This document shows, in pieces, positions 7,482 through 16,215 of a stretch of DNA of 32,060 nt; positions within the stretch are counted from its first letter, which is position 1; each line of letters opens with the position of its first letter. The position numbers and the translations under genes are program-made. The notes beneath the pieces are model-generated. The model ran no database searches, was not told the DNA's origin, and was given only the letters and a program-made list of their open reading frames with translations. Origin of the DNA: Fidelibacterota bacterium (GTDB taxonomy: Bacteria; Fidelibacterota; Marinisomatia; Marinisomatales; UBA1611); assembly GCA_018658715.1 (NCBI GenBank), contig JABHUQ010000004.1, positions 1 to 32,060 on the forward strand. Reading direction: 5' to 3'.

Positions 7482-8444
7482 ATGAAAAAAATATGTGTTG
7501 TTGGCGCTGGTCGTTGGGGCAAGAACCATATTCGTACATTAGATAGTCTTGGTTGTTTGGGAGGAATTGTAGAATCTAATCCTGAGGAACAAAAAGCATT
7601 TCAATTATCTTATCCGGAAATGCCCGTTTATTCTAACATTAAGGATGCATTTCAGGATAGTTTTGATGGGTTCACTTTAGCCACCCCTGCAGAGACGCAT
7701 CTTGAGTTGGGACTCACTATAATGAGTGAAGGATACTCGGTACTTATCGAAAAACCACTCGCTCTAAATCCTGCAGATGCAAAACTTCTTGTAGAAAAAG
7801 CAGATGAAATGGATGTAACATTAATGGTAGGGCATGTTTTATTATTTCATCCAGCCATTCGAAAAATGAAATCACTCATTGATGAAGGTAGAATCGGGGA
7901 TATTCAATATATTTACAGTAATCGATTGAATCTAGGTACTGTCCGTAAGGAAGAAAATGTTTTTTGGAGTTTTGCCCCTCATGATATTTCTATTTTTCAA
8001 TATTTTATTGAATCTGAACCAATAAAAGTATCGTCTAATGGGGCTGCATTTTTACAAGATAATATTTATGATACATCTTTAACGTCTTTAACATATGCAA
8101 ATAATATCCATGGTCATATATTTGTCAGTTGGTTACACCCATTCAAAGAGCATAGGTTGGTGGTCTCCGGGAGTAAAGGTATGATTCGTTTCGAAGATTC
8201 AGCAGAAAATAAACCATTGATGATTTATGATAAAGGGATTGATTGGATTGAAGGGAATCCTGTAAAACGAGATGGGCCTGCAGAATTGGTACCATACGAA
8301 TCAAACATGCCGTTAACGGAAGAATTAAAATATTTTATAAACCATTTGAAAAAAAGGCCACAAATAGCCAATGGAAAAAATGGGATCGAAGTTGTAAAAA
8401 TTCTTAATAAAGCATCTGAGTCCATGTTAGGAAAAACACCATGA
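7482..8444 (+). CDS. Gfo/Idh/MocA-family NAD(P) oxidoreductase, WbpB-like
   Basis: The 320-aa protein has an N-terminal Rossmann fold with VVGAGRWGKNH (6-16), the family motif EKPLAL (about 90-95) and a downstream HDIS near 167, the position of the catalytic His region. Its gene overlaps the next one by 4 bp (ATGA). The partner is a WbpD-like N-acetyltransferase. In known pathways WbpB oxidises UDP-GlcNAcA at C3, an aminotransferase (WbpE) acts, and WbpD then acetylates. The pairing suggests UDP-2,3-diacetamido-uronic acid synthesis, but the WbpE-type aminotransferase and the 6-dehydrogenase WbpA are not in this window, so the substrate is inferred. Confidence 0.82.
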   Translation: MKKICVVGAGRWGKNHIRTLDSLGCLGGIVESNPEEQKAFQLSYPEMPVYSNIKDAFQDSFDGFTLATPAETHLELGLTIMSEGYSVLIEKPLALNPADAKLLVEKADEMDVTLMVGHVLLFHPAIRKMKSLIDEGRIGDIQYIYSNRLNLGTVRKEENVFWSFAPHDISIFQYFIESEPIKVSSNGAAFLQDNIYDTSLTSLTYANNIHGHIFVSWLHPFKEHRLVVSGSKGMIRFEDSAENKPLMIYDKGIDWIEGNPVKRDGPAELVPYESNMPLTEELKYFINHLKKRPQIANGKNGIEVVKILNKASESMLGKTP

Positions 8445-9010
8445 GTGCAAACCCGTACATACATGAATCAAGTTATGTTGACGATAATGTATCTTTAGGC
8501 AATGGAACTAAAATATGGCATTTTTCTCATATTCAATCAGGAACTGTGATTGGGGAGAATTGCAGTGTTGGCCAGAACGTTAATGTCGGAAATAACGTCA
8601 AAATTGGAAATGGCGTTAAGATACAGAATAATGTATCTGTGTATGAAGGTGTTGAGTTAGAAGATTATGTATTTTGTGGACCATCCATGGTTTTTACAAA
8701 TGTCAAATTACCTAGGTCTGAATTCCCCCAACGGGGATCTGAATTTTATGCTAAAACATTGGTTAAAAAATCAGCATCCATTGGTGCAAATGCAACCATT
8801 ATCTGTGGAACTACGATTGGAGAATATGCTTTAATTGGTTCTGGTTCAGTTGTAACGATAGATATTCCACCCCATGCTCTTGTTGTAGGAAATCCTGGAA
8901 AAATTATTGGATGGGTTGATAAGAAAGGCCATAAACTCACTTTTAATGATAGTGGACTTTCGGAATGTAAAAAATATAGGCTAAAAGATAGCCTACTCGA
9001 AGTTTTATAA
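8441..9010 (+). CDS. Left-handed beta-helix N-acetyltransferase, WbpD-like
   Basis: The 189-aa protein is built of hexapeptide repeats ([LIV]-G-x4 pattern, for example VIGENCSVGQNVNVGNNV), with SIGANATIICGTTIGEYALIG near the C-terminal part and the family ending VVGNPGKIIGWV. It uses acetyl-CoA to acetylate an amino-sugar nucleotide. The length and the fused 4-bp overlap with the WbpB-like dehydrogenase point to UDP-2-acetamido-3-amino-uronate acetyltransferase (WbpD). Other sugar O- or N-acetyltransferases of the same fold remain possible. The gene ends shortly before a probable terminator. Confidence 0.82.
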   Translation: MSANPYIHESSYVDDNVSLGNGTKIWHFSHIQSGTVIGENCSVGQNVNVGNNVKIGNGVKIQNNVSVYEGVELEDYVFCGPSMVFTNVKLPRSEFPQRGSEFYAKTLVKKSASIGANATIICGTTIGEYALIGSGSVVTIDIPPHALVVGNPGKIIGWVDKKGHKLTFNDSGLSECKKYRLKDSLLEVL

Positions 9011-9030
9011 TGTATAAATAGGGTTAGGAC

Positions 9031-9067
9031 AATTTCACGATTGTGAAGTTAGTAATTTTTATTTTTT
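9031..9067 (+). terminator. Probable intrinsic terminator after the WbpD-like gene
   Basis: AATTTCAC (9031-9038) pairs with GTGAAGTT (9043-9050), an 8-bp stem with one G-T pair and a GATT loop. It is followed after four bases by a T-rich tract (9055-9067, twelve T in thirteen). The stem is AT-rich, so termination may be partial. It separates the sulfate/WbpB-WbpD block from galE, whose own promoter I could not identify. Confidence 0.5.
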
Positions 9068-9092
9068 CGTAAATAAGTGATTTAATTTAAAT

Positions 9093-10079
9093 ATGAAAAA
9101 TAAACAAATTCTCATTACAGGTGGAGCAGGGTATATTGGTTCCCACGTTGTATTAGCATTATGTGATTCAGGGTATGATGTAACTGTATTTGATGATTTA
9201 TCTCTTGGATTTCGTTCGAATGTGGATGATAGGGCAAATTTTGTACAAGGTTCCACACTTGATCAAGTTGCTTTAAAACATGTTTTTTCTCAACATTTTG
9301 ATGCAGTCATCCATTTAGCTGCATTTAAAGCCGCAGGGGAATCTATGATTCACCCACAAAAGTACTCCACAAACAATATAAATGGAACAGTAAATCTTTT
9401 GAATGCAATGGTTGAAGCGGATGTGAAGCACTTTATTTTTTCATCCACTGCTGCTGTATATGGATTTCCAAAATATTTACCTGTTGACGAAAATCATCCA
9501 CTCAAACCAATCAATTATTATGGATATACAAAATTATTTGTTGAGCAATTATTGGATTGGCATTCCAACTTGAAAAATATATCTTTTGCGGCACTTAGAT
9601 ATTTTAATGCAGCTGGATATGATGAAAAGGGACGTATCCCTAACAAAGAAAAAAATCCTGCAAATTTATTACCCATTGTTATGGAAGTAGCAAGTGGAAT
9701 GCGTGATTCAATGGCAGTTTTTGGAAATGATTATTCTACACATGATGGTACAGGTGTTCGGGATTATATCCATGTGACTGATTTAGCAACAGCTCATGTA
9801 AAAGCGTTGGAATATTTAATGAATTCAAAAAAGAATTTGACCGTCAATTTGGCCACAGGAGTAGGCTATTCAGTCTTGGATGTCATAAAAATGGCTGAAA
9901 AGATAACTGGGGAATCAATTCAATACACACTTGTGGCTCGACGACCAGGTGACCCAGATGAACTTATAGCAATGTCAGCTATTGCAGAACAAAAACTTCA
10001 ATGGACACCTGAACATTCTAATTTAGAAACACTCCTAAAAACGATGTGGGTATTGTATTCCAAAGAGAAATTAATATGA
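9093..10079 (+). CDS. galE: UDP-glucose 4-epimerase
   Basis: This extended SDR protein of 328 aa interconverts UDP-glucose and UDP-galactose (possibly also the N-acetyl forms). The NAD-binding motif [10 protein letters not shown] (9-18) is followed by DDLSLGF, the catalytic Ser/Thr region FSSTAAVYG (about 116-124) and Tyr143-x3-Lys147 (YGYTK). The RYFNAAG and [11 protein letters not shown] segments are classical GalE markers. The length is near the usual 330-340. Its TGA overlaps the next start (ATGA at 10076), so the two epimerase/decarboxylase genes are coupled. Confidence 0.92.
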   Translation: MKNKQILITGGAGYIGSHVVLALCDSGYDVTVFDDLSLGFRSNVDDRANFVQGSTLDQVALKHVFSQHFDAVIHLAAFKAAGESMIHPQKYSTNNINGTVNLLNAMVEADVKHFIFSSTAAVYGFPKYLPVDENHPLKPINYYGYTKLFVEQLLDWHSNLKNISFAALRYFNAAGYDEKGRIPNKEKNPANLLPIVMEVASGMRDSMAVFGNDYSTHDGTGVRDYIHVTDLATAHVKALEYLMNSKKNLTVNLATGVGYSVLDVIKMAEKITGESIQYTLVARRPGDPDELIAMSAIAEQKLQWTPEHSNLETLLKTMWVLYSKEKLI

Positions 10080-11014
10080 TGGATAGAAAAAAAATTCTTG
10101 TTACTGGTGGAGCTGGTTTTATTGGTTCTCATTTGTGTCAAAAATTATTAGATCAAGGCCATGAGATCATTTGTGTAGATAATTTATTTACAGGATCAAA
10201 ACAAAATATAGAACCACTACTTGATAACAATAGGTTCGAATTTATTCGCCATGATGTAACATTTCCTTTATCTCTTGAGATTGATCAAATATATAACCTA
10301 GCTTGCCCAGCAAGCCCATTACATTATCAACATGACCCCGTACAGACCATTAAAACAAGTGTACATGGGGCTATAAATATGCTTGAGCTAGCAAAAAGGA
10401 CAAGTGCAAGAATTCTTCAAGCATCTACATCTGAAGTGTATGGTGACCCGACAGTTCACCCTCAACCAGAATCTTATGTTGGGAGTGTAAACCCTATTGG
10501 ACCAAGAGCATGTTATGATGAAGGGAAACGTGCTGCAGAAACACTCTTCTTTGATTATCATCGACAACACGAAATTGATATACGAGTCGTTAGAATATTT
10601 AATACATATGGACCAAAAATGGCAATGAATGATGGTAGGGTTGTTTCTAATTTTATCATTCAAGCATTAAATAATAAACCCATAACTTTATTTGGCGATG
10701 GAAAACAGACACGTTCTTTTTGTTATGTGGACGATTTAGTTGATGGCTTGATCAATATGATGAATCAAAATAAGATAGTTGGACCGGTTAATATTGGAAA
10801 TCCAGAAGAAATAACCATATTTGAATTGGCAAATGAAATAATAGAACTTACAGATTCAAATAGCGATATTAGTTTTAACTCTTTACCCAAAGATGATCCA
10901 ATGCAAAGGCAGCCAGATATTCAATTAGCCAGGAAAATATTACAATGGGAACCATTAGTCTATCGATATGATGGCCTTAAAAAAACTATCGATTATTTTT
11001 CAACAAAAATATAA
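10076..11014 (+). CDS. uxs: UDP-glucuronate decarboxylase (UDP-xylose synthase)
   Basis: The enzyme converts UDP-glucuronate to UDP-xylose. Diagnostic segments are [10 protein letters not shown] (11-20 from this start), [21 protein letters not shown], the catalytic Tyr147-x3-Lys151 ([10 protein letters not shown]) and [10 protein letters not shown], all characteristic of the UXS family and not of other SDRs. I chose ATG 10076, which overlaps the galE stop, or equally the adjacent ATG 10079. An upstream in-frame ATG at 10046 would add ten residues inside galE that do not belong to the family. The product is 312 aa, the usual length for bacterial UXS. No UDP-glucose 6-dehydrogenase is in the window to supply the substrate. 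Confidence 0.92.
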   Translation: MMDRKKILVTGGAGFIGSHLCQKLLDQGHEIICVDNLFTGSKQNIEPLLDNNRFEFIRHDVTFPLSLEIDQIYNLACPASPLHYQHDPVQTIKTSVHGAINMLELAKRTSARILQASTSEVYGDPTVHPQPESYVGSVNPIGPRACYDEGKRAAETLFFDYHRQHEIDIRVVRIFNTYGPKMAMNDGRVVSNFIIQALNNKPITLFGDGKQTRSFCYVDDLVDGLINMMNQNKIVGPVNIGNPEEITIFELANEIIELTDSNSDISFNSLPKDDPMQRQPDIQLARKILQWEPLVYRYDGLKKTIDYFSTKI

Positions 11015-11053
11015 ATACAATCATAATCTAAACTTTTTAGTGGAGACTAATCT

Positions 11054-11722
11054 ATAGAAACTTATAATCAAAAAAAGAAGTTTTTAAATATAGGATGTGG
11101 GAGTAATCCAATTGATGGTTTTGTTAATTATGATTACAATATTTTTATATTCTTAGCAAAAATCCCTTTCTTGAATATACTGTTGTCTAAAATTCAAATT
11201 ATCCCCAAGCCATTTATTCAGTTTATGGAAATTGTCAAAAAAGATAATATTCAATATTGTAACGCATACAGGAAAATACCTGAGAGTGAAAATTCGGTCG
11301 ATTTGATTTACACATGCCATATGTTAGAGCATTTAGATCCGAAAGAGTCAGAGAAATTTTTAAAGGAATGTAAACGGGTACTGAAAAAAGATGGAATATT
11401 GAGAATTGTTGTTCCTAGTTTTGAAATATTGATCAAGAACTATCAACAAAATAAAAATGTTGATATATTTATTGAAGAAAGCTGCCTTGTCGGAGAGAAG
11501 CCCAAAACATTTATTAAAAAGCTACAATATCTTATACAAGGTCATGGATGGCATCATCAAATGTTTACTGAAAACTCATTGAAAAAAAAATTAGAGATTG
11601 CTGGATTTAGAAACATTACAAATTTTACGGAAGGTAATTCAAATATTCCCTATAAAAACAATATTAATTATGCCGATTTTGCTAGCAAAAGTATATGTTG
11701 TGAATGTACAAATGATTCATAG
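11054..11722 (+). CDS. SAM-dependent methyltransferase (type 11) with apparent ATA start
   Basis: The SAM-binding motif I (FLNIGCGSNP) is encoded at about 11081-11110, upstream of the first conventional start in frame (TTG 11171), so the real gene must begin earlier. The frame is open only back to the TAA at 11048-11050, and the one start-like codon between is ATA at 11054, preceded by GGAG (11042-11045) with 8-nt spacing. From there the product is 222 aa, normal for these glycan-cluster methyltransferases, with the TCHMLEHLDP motif and KRVLKKDGILRIVVPS. It probably methylates a sugar hydroxyl or a nucleotide-sugar. Either AUA initiates or the assembly carries an ATG-to-ATA error. Confidence 0.75.
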   Translation: METYNQKKKFLNIGCGSNPIDGFVNYDYNIFIFLAKIPFLNILLSKIQIIPKPFIQFMEIVKKDNIQYCNAYRKIPESENSVDLIYTCHMLEHLDPKESEKFLKECKRVLKKDGILRIVVPSFEILIKNYQQNKNVDIFIEESCLVGEKPKTFIKKLQYLIQGHGWHHQMFTENSLKKKLEIAGFRNITNFTEGNSNIPYKNNINYADFASKSICCECTNDS

Positions 11723-11785
11723 ATATAATATCGCTTTGTCATTGAATATAAAAATAAATGAATTATTCTCATATGTGGGTTGTTT

Positions 11786-12685
11786 GTGATTATTTATAAT
11801 AAACTGAAACAAAGGTATATAGAATTTTCTAAGCATCCATTAGTAGAGAATCCAGTATACGCTATAGCAAGATATTTGATAGTTAATGTTTTATTTATTT
11901 TTCAAGTTTTTAATTTGAAAGTAAAATGGGTAAATAATTTAAAATATTATTTATCTAATGAAGATTCTTCTATGAAAGAAAATTATTATTGTCATATAGG
12001 AAATTTTGATGATTCATTATTTATTTTAAACTATATCAATCCTGATGAAACTTTTGTGGATGTTGGTGCAAATGTTGGTCATTTTACACTCTTAACAAAT
12101 GGTCTTATAGGAGCTAAAACCATATCAATCGAACCAGTAAAGAAAACCTTTGCCCGACTAGTAGCAAACATAAATTTAAACAAATTGAGTAATGTAATTG
12201 CACATAATATTGCTATATCATCATCAAACGAATATTTAAAAATAATTAATCATAGAGGTGAACTAAATAAAGTTTCTTGTGAAAATGAAAAAAAATATGA
12301 GATTGTAAGAGCACTAACATTAGATCAGTTATTAATGAAAGAAGACAATGTTTCATTGGTCAAGATAGATGTGGAAGGCTATGAGAAATATATACTAAAG
12401 GGCGCAAAGAAAACATTGAGTAACAAAAACTTAAATATTATAATAATCGAGTTAAATGGTCTAAATAATTATTATAAATATAATGAATTGGATGTTATAA
12501 ATATCCTAATAGAGAATAATTTTAGGCCATTTAGATTTATTCCTAATGAAAAGAAATTATATCCGCTGAGTAATAAGAATTCATTAGCTCACAATACACT
12601 TTTTATAAGAAATATCAATCTTGCAAAAGAAAGATTGTCGAAAAGGATAATATCTATTAATAAATCAAATATTTATATATCTTAA
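11786..12685 (+). CDS. FkbM-family methyltransferase
   Basis: The protein is about 299 aa with motif I FVDVGANVGHFTLL (about 91), SIEPVKKTF, and KIDVEGYEKYILKGA, which is the FkbM signature. Members O-methylate sugars or polyketides with SAM. Residues 20-45 are hydrophobic (LIVNVLFIFQVFNL), possibly a membrane-contacting helix. The start is uncertain: GTG at 11786 overlaps the stop of an upstream mini-ORF (GTGA), while TTG at 11780 would add two residues. It follows the previous methyltransferase by about 60 bp. Confidence 0.8.
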   Translation: MIIYNKLKQRYIEFSKHPLVENPVYAIARYLIVNVLFIFQVFNLKVKWVNNLKYYLSNEDSSMKENYYCHIGNFDDSLFILNYINPDETFVDVGANVGHFTLLTNGLIGAKTISIEPVKKTFARLVANINLNKLSNVIAHNIAISSSNEYLKIINHRGELNKVSCENEKKYEIVRALTLDQLLMKEDNVSLVKIDVEGYEKYILKGAKKTLSNKNLNIIIIELNGLNNYYKYNELDVINILIENNFRPFRFIPNEKKLYPLSNKNSLAHNTLFIRNINLAKERLSKRIISINKSNIYIS

Positions 12686-12720
12686 AATATGATTAGGTTG
12701 AAGAATAAGACTATTCATTC

Positions 12721-13815
12721 ATGATAACAAAAATATATACAGATTTTAAGTATCTAACTTCGAGTAAAGAATCTCATCTAAATCCAATAATTTGGGCACA
12801 AATTGATAAAATATCTTTAGAAGAAAAAAAAAGAAAACATCACTTCAGATATACGTCATTCAATCTTGTAGATAATTACAAGGAAGCAGACTACTGGATG
12901 TTACCCAATACGTGGCCCCATTATGTTATAGGGAAGAGCCAACACCTAGCAAAACAATTTTGTGAAATGGCATTCAAAAATGGGAAATATGTCATAGTTT
13001 GGAGTGGAGGTGACCCTGAGTGGATTCTGCCTTATAAAAATGCTATACTATTTCAAGAGGGGATACATAAGAATATCGACCGAAACCATGAATTTGTCTT
13101 TGAACGGCCAGGATTTGTTGAAGATTATATCAATTTATATTTTAATAATCATTGGATGCCAATATTCAATGAAGAGCCAACAATAGGGTTTTGCGGACAG
13201 GCAGATTCACGATTTATTTCAAAAATAAGATTTTATATTAGAAATACAATTACAAAACTGAAATATAAATTTGGAATATCGGCATATTTACCAATTATAC
13301 ATGGGTATCCTGTAAATCTGAGACGTAAGGTATTACAATTATTAAGTAATTCGAGTAGTATTAAATCAGATTTTATTATTCGTAACCAATATTTAGCAGG
13401 CATTCGTACAAAAGATTCTATAATAAAAAAAACGCATACAACACGAATTGATTTTGCTCACAATATATATAATAATATATATACTTTATGTGTAAGAGGT
13501 ACCGGCAATTATTCAAAAAGATTTTACGAAACTTTGTGCTGTGGTCGAATTCCCATACTTCTAAATACTGATTCAATCTTGCCATTCGAAGAATTTATTG
13601 ATTGGGAAAAACATATTATAATGATTGAGATAGATGAAATGAATAATATTAGTGGAATTGTGAATGGATTCCACAAGAAACACTCAAAATTAGAATTAGA
13701 AAAAATTCAAAGAAGTAATAGAGAGCTATGGGTAAACTTTCTTTCTACAACCGGATATTATTCACACTTTCATCTTTATAATAACATAATATTATCGAAA
13801 GACTTAAGTAATTAA
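12721..13815 (+). CDS. Exostosin-like glycosyltransferase (GT47-like)
   Basis: The C-terminal part of this 364-aa protein reads CVRGTGNYSKRFYETLCCGRIPILL then DSILPFEEFIDW, the pattern of exostosin/GT47 donor-binding regions. The N-terminal half contains NTWPHYVIGKSQH and a VIVWSGGDPEW segment. There is no signal peptide or transmembrane helix, so it acts in the cytoplasm, unlike eukaryotic Golgi exostosins. The sugar transferred cannot be read from sequence. GT47 enzymes handle glucuronate, galactose, xylose and arabinose, and UDP-xylose from the adjacent uxs is a reasonable candidate (inference). The start ATG 12721 overlaps the stop of an 11-codon upstream ORF. Confidence 0.7.
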   Translation: MITKIYTDFKYLTSSKESHLNPIIWAQIDKISLEEKKRKHHFRYTSFNLVDNYKEADYWMLPNTWPHYVIGKSQHLAKQFCEMAFKNGKYVIVWSGGDPEWILPYKNAILFQEGIHKNIDRNHEFVFERPGFVEDYINLYFNNHWMPIFNEEPTIGFCGQADSRFISKIRFYIRNTITKLKYKFGISAYLPIIHGYPVNLRRKVLQLLSNSSSIKSDFIIRNQYLAGIRTKDSIIKKTHTTRIDFAHNIYNNIYTLCVRGTGNYSKRFYETLCCGRIPILLNTDSILPFEEFIDWEKHIIMIEIDEMNNISGIVNGFHKKHSKLELEKIQRSNRELWVNFLSTTGYYSHFHLYNNIILSKDLSN

Positions 13816-13835
13816 GAATCGAAAGTAGCAATATT

Positions 13836-14666
13836 GTGATACAGGAAAATATAAAAATAATTATACAACCATCTAAAGGATGGCAACCCATAAACTGGCG
13901 AGAATTATGGCAATATAGGGATTTATTTTATTTTCTTGTATGGCGTGATATTAAAACACGCTATGCCCAATCTGTCCTTGGTATTGGGTGGGCTGTTATT
14001 CAACCAATCTTTAGTATGATTGTATTTACCATTGTATTTGGAAAGTTAGCGAGGATTAATTCCGATGGCGTACCTTATGCTATTTTCAGTTATACCGCTC
14101 TGGTACCATGGACTTATTTTTCGGGTGCTTTGTCTGGTTCTAGCAGTAGTTTATTAAGCGCTTCGGGCATGATGACAAAAGTTTATTTTCCTCGGTTGGT
14201 CATTCCCATATCTCCGGTTATGTCAAAGTTGGTAGATTTTACAATTGCCTTTATCATTTTGCTGGGTATGATGGCTTATTTTGGATTTTATCCAACTATG
14301 CAAATAATTTACTTACCCTTGTTAATATTGCTTATGATGCTTACAGCTTCGGGGATGGGAATGTGGCTCACGGCTATGTCAATCCAATATCGAGATATTA
14401 AATATGCTATGGGTTTTTTTGTTCAACTAATGATGTACGGTGCCCCCGTTGTTTATCCAGCAAGTAATGTCCCTGAACAATTCAGACTTTTGTATGGATG
14501 TTTTCCTATGGCAGGCGTTATTGAAGGGTTTAGGTCTATTTTATTACAAACAAATCCAATCCCTTGGGATTTAATTGGCGTGGGATCCATTGTAGCAATG
14601 GTTCTTTTCATATCCGGTGCATTTTATTTTCGTCGAATGGAACAATATTTTTCTGATGTCGCATAA
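13836..14666 (+). CDS. wzm: ABC-2 type polysaccharide exporter, permease (Wzm-like)
   Basis: The 276-aa integral membrane protein has about six hydrophobic segments and the N-terminal cytoplasmic signature WRDIKTRYAQSVLGIGWAVIQP shared by Wzm/KpsM/RfbA permeases. WLTAMSIQYRDIKYA lies after the fourth segment. With the next gene it forms the transporter that moves undecaprenol-linked glycan across the inner membrane. The GTG start at 13836 is the best placed one, 20 bp after the preceding stop. It is followed by a 135-bp gap holding a repeat, unusual because permease and ATPase genes are usually adjacent or overlapping. Confidence 0.92.
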   Translation: MIQENIKIIIQPSKGWQPINWRELWQYRDLFYFLVWRDIKTRYAQSVLGIGWAVIQPIFSMIVFTIVFGKLARINSDGVPYAIFSYTALVPWTYFSGALSGSSSSLLSASGMMTKVYFPRLVIPISPVMSKLVDFTIAFIILLGMMAYFGFYPTMQIIYLPLLILLMMLTASGMGMWLTAMSIQYRDIKYAMGFFVQLMMYGAPVVYPASNVPEQFRLLYGCFPMAGVIEGFRSILLQTNPIPWDLIGVGSIVAMVLFISGAFYFRRMEQYFSDVA

Positions 14667-14724
14667 TATTTTCTACCATCGAGCACACTGAAAAAAACGA
14701 ATGAAAAATAAAAGCAATAAAAAT

Positions 14725-14793
14725 ACTCGGTGCCTTCGGTGGTAAAAAAATTAAACTAACCTGCCCTAGAAACGACTCGGTGTTCTCGGTGGT
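14725..14793 (+). repeat. Two 19-bp CTCGGTG-type repeats exactly 50 bp apart between wzm and wzt
   Basis: ACTCGGTGCCTTCGGTGGT (14725-14743) and ACTCGGTGTTCTCGGTGGT (14775-14793) match at 16 of 19 positions. Each also contains an internal near-repeat of TCGGTG. They are G/C-rich islands in an AT-rich 135-bp spacer. No other copy was seen in the window. They look like a dispersed intergenic repeat or a protein-binding element; no function is assigned. Confidence 0.6.
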
Positions 14794-14801
14794 TAAAATA
14801 A

Positions 14802-16094
14802 ATGTCTGACATTGCTATAAAAGTAGAAAATCTTTCCAAGCGTTACCGTATTGGCCTCAAGGAAGAAACAAAAGATACCTTTGTAGGTGCCATGGGGTCT
14901 ATACTCAAAAGCCCGTTAAGTAATCTTAAAAGGCTTAAAAAACTCACACAATTCAGCAATGATAATCAGGACCATGATGATATCATTTGGGCTTTGAAAG
15001 ATGTTTCCTTCGAAGTAAAAAGGGGAGAAGTAATAGGCATTATTGGTGCCAATGGAGCAGGGAAAAGTACATTATTAAAAATCCTTGCCCAAATAACGCA
15101 TCCTACATCAGGAAGGGTAGAATTAAATGGACGCGTTGCAAGCCTATTGGAAGTAGGGACAGGGTTTCATCCTGAGCTTACGGGGAGAGAAAATATTTAT
15201 CTCAATGGTACAATTTTGGGTATGACCAAAAAGGAAATCGATAGAAAATTAGATGAAATTATTGATTTTTCTGGTGTTGAAAAATTTATAGATACCCCTG
15301 TAAAACGTTATTCCAGTGGAATGCGCGTTCGATTAGCTTTTTCAGTGGCGGCACACTTGGATCCTGAAATATTGTTAATAGATGAAGTTTTAGCTGTTGG
15401 TGATTTGGAATTCCAAAAAAAATGCCTAGGCAAAATAAATGAAGTTTCTAAAAGAGGTAGAACTGTGATTTTCGTCAGTCATAATTTGGCAGCTATAAAG
15501 AATCTCTGTCCAAAAGTAATATTTTTAGACCGTGGAAAGATAATAAAATTCAGCAATGTAAATGTTGCAATAAGAGACTATTTGGCACTTGATAAAAATG
15601 AAAGTGACAATAATTTTAATGATACTAAAAAAGGGCATGTTGCATTAAACCAAATACTTACCATAAAAAACATATATTATTTAAATAATAAAAGAGAACA
15701 TGTTGATTATATAGTCTCAGGTGAAAAAATGTATTTTGATATATTATTTAATATTGATCAAAAACTTAAGTCTTTAGATGATGTATTATTTGAGATTAGA
15801 ATCAAAGATGGGATAAAAGAAAAATTATTTACTTTATCAACATATTTAACCAATTCTAATTACAACAATTTAATGAATGATAGTTCAGTCTTATGTGAAG
15901 TGAATAATTTCTCTATTGCTCCTGGAGAGTACCATATTGATATTATTTGTAGTGTAGGGAAAGATTATTCTGATTATTTAATAGACTGTAAAAAAATAAA
16001 TGTCGTTGATGGTAATTATCATAATAGTGGTAAGAAATATGAAAATATTTTATATGGTCCTCTGTTAATTGAGCATAATTGGTTAAAAGAATAA
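14802..16094 (+). CDS. wzt: ABC polysaccharide exporter ATPase with C-terminal glycan-binding domain (Wzt-like)
   Basis: The nucleotide-binding domain (about 1-260) has Walker A GANGAGKST (82-90, Lys88), signature YSSGMRVRLAF (170-180), Walker B ILLIDEVLAVGD (Asp194, Glu195) and an H-loop SHN. After a linker, residues about 275-430 form a separate beta-rich domain (IVSGEKMYFDILFNI, APGEYHIDIICSVG) typical of long Wzt proteins. In studied O-antigen exporters this domain recognises the modified non-reducing end of the glycan and so couples capping to export. This makes a terminal modification (methyl, sulfate or other) likely here. The C-terminal half looks more AT-rich than the ATPase, as expected for a part that varies with glycan type. 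Confidence 0.9.
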   Translation: MSDIAIKVENLSKRYRIGLKEETKDTFVGAMGSILKSPLSNLKRLKKLTQFSNDNQDHDDIIWALKDVSFEVKRGEVIGIIGANGAGKSTLLKILAQITHPTSGRVELNGRVASLLEVGTGFHPELTGRENIYLNGTILGMTKKEIDRKLDEIIDFSGVEKFIDTPVKRYSSGMRVRLAFSVAAHLDPEILLIDEVLAVGDLEFQKKCLGKINEVSKRGRTVIFVSHNLAAIKNLCPKVIFLDRGKIIKFSNVNVAIRDYLALDKNESDNNFNDTKKGHVALNQILTIKNIYYLNNKREHVDYIVSGEKMYFDILFNIDQKLKSLDDVLFEIRIKDGIKEKLFTLSTYLTNSNYNNLMNDSSVLCEVNNFSIAPGEYHIDIICSVGKDYSDYLIDCKKINVVDGNYHNSGKKYENILYGPLLIEHNWLKE

Positions 16095-16215
16095 ATTGCT
16101 CTAACTATAGCAGTTTGTATTGAAACCTAAATTTAGAGAATAGGAAGTATCAAGGGATTAATTAAGTCAATAATTGTTTTAGGAAATCAATGTCAAAAAG
16201 CTTAAAAGGTTTTGA

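Noticed and set aside
10388-10663. 91-codon Cys-rich frame on the minus strand
   Set aside because: It is antisense to the catalytic core of the UDP-xylose synthase; the Cys richness comes from the reverse complement of common codons.
11598-11789. 63-codon + strand frame
   Set aside because: Most of it overlaps the methyltransferase in another frame with no domain. Only its last part (from ATG 11712) is kept, as a possible coupling ORF.
13460-13490. AT-only palindromic tract in the exostosin-like gene
   Set aside because: It is coding sequence for Asn/Ile/Tyr codons in an AT-rich gene; no sign of function.
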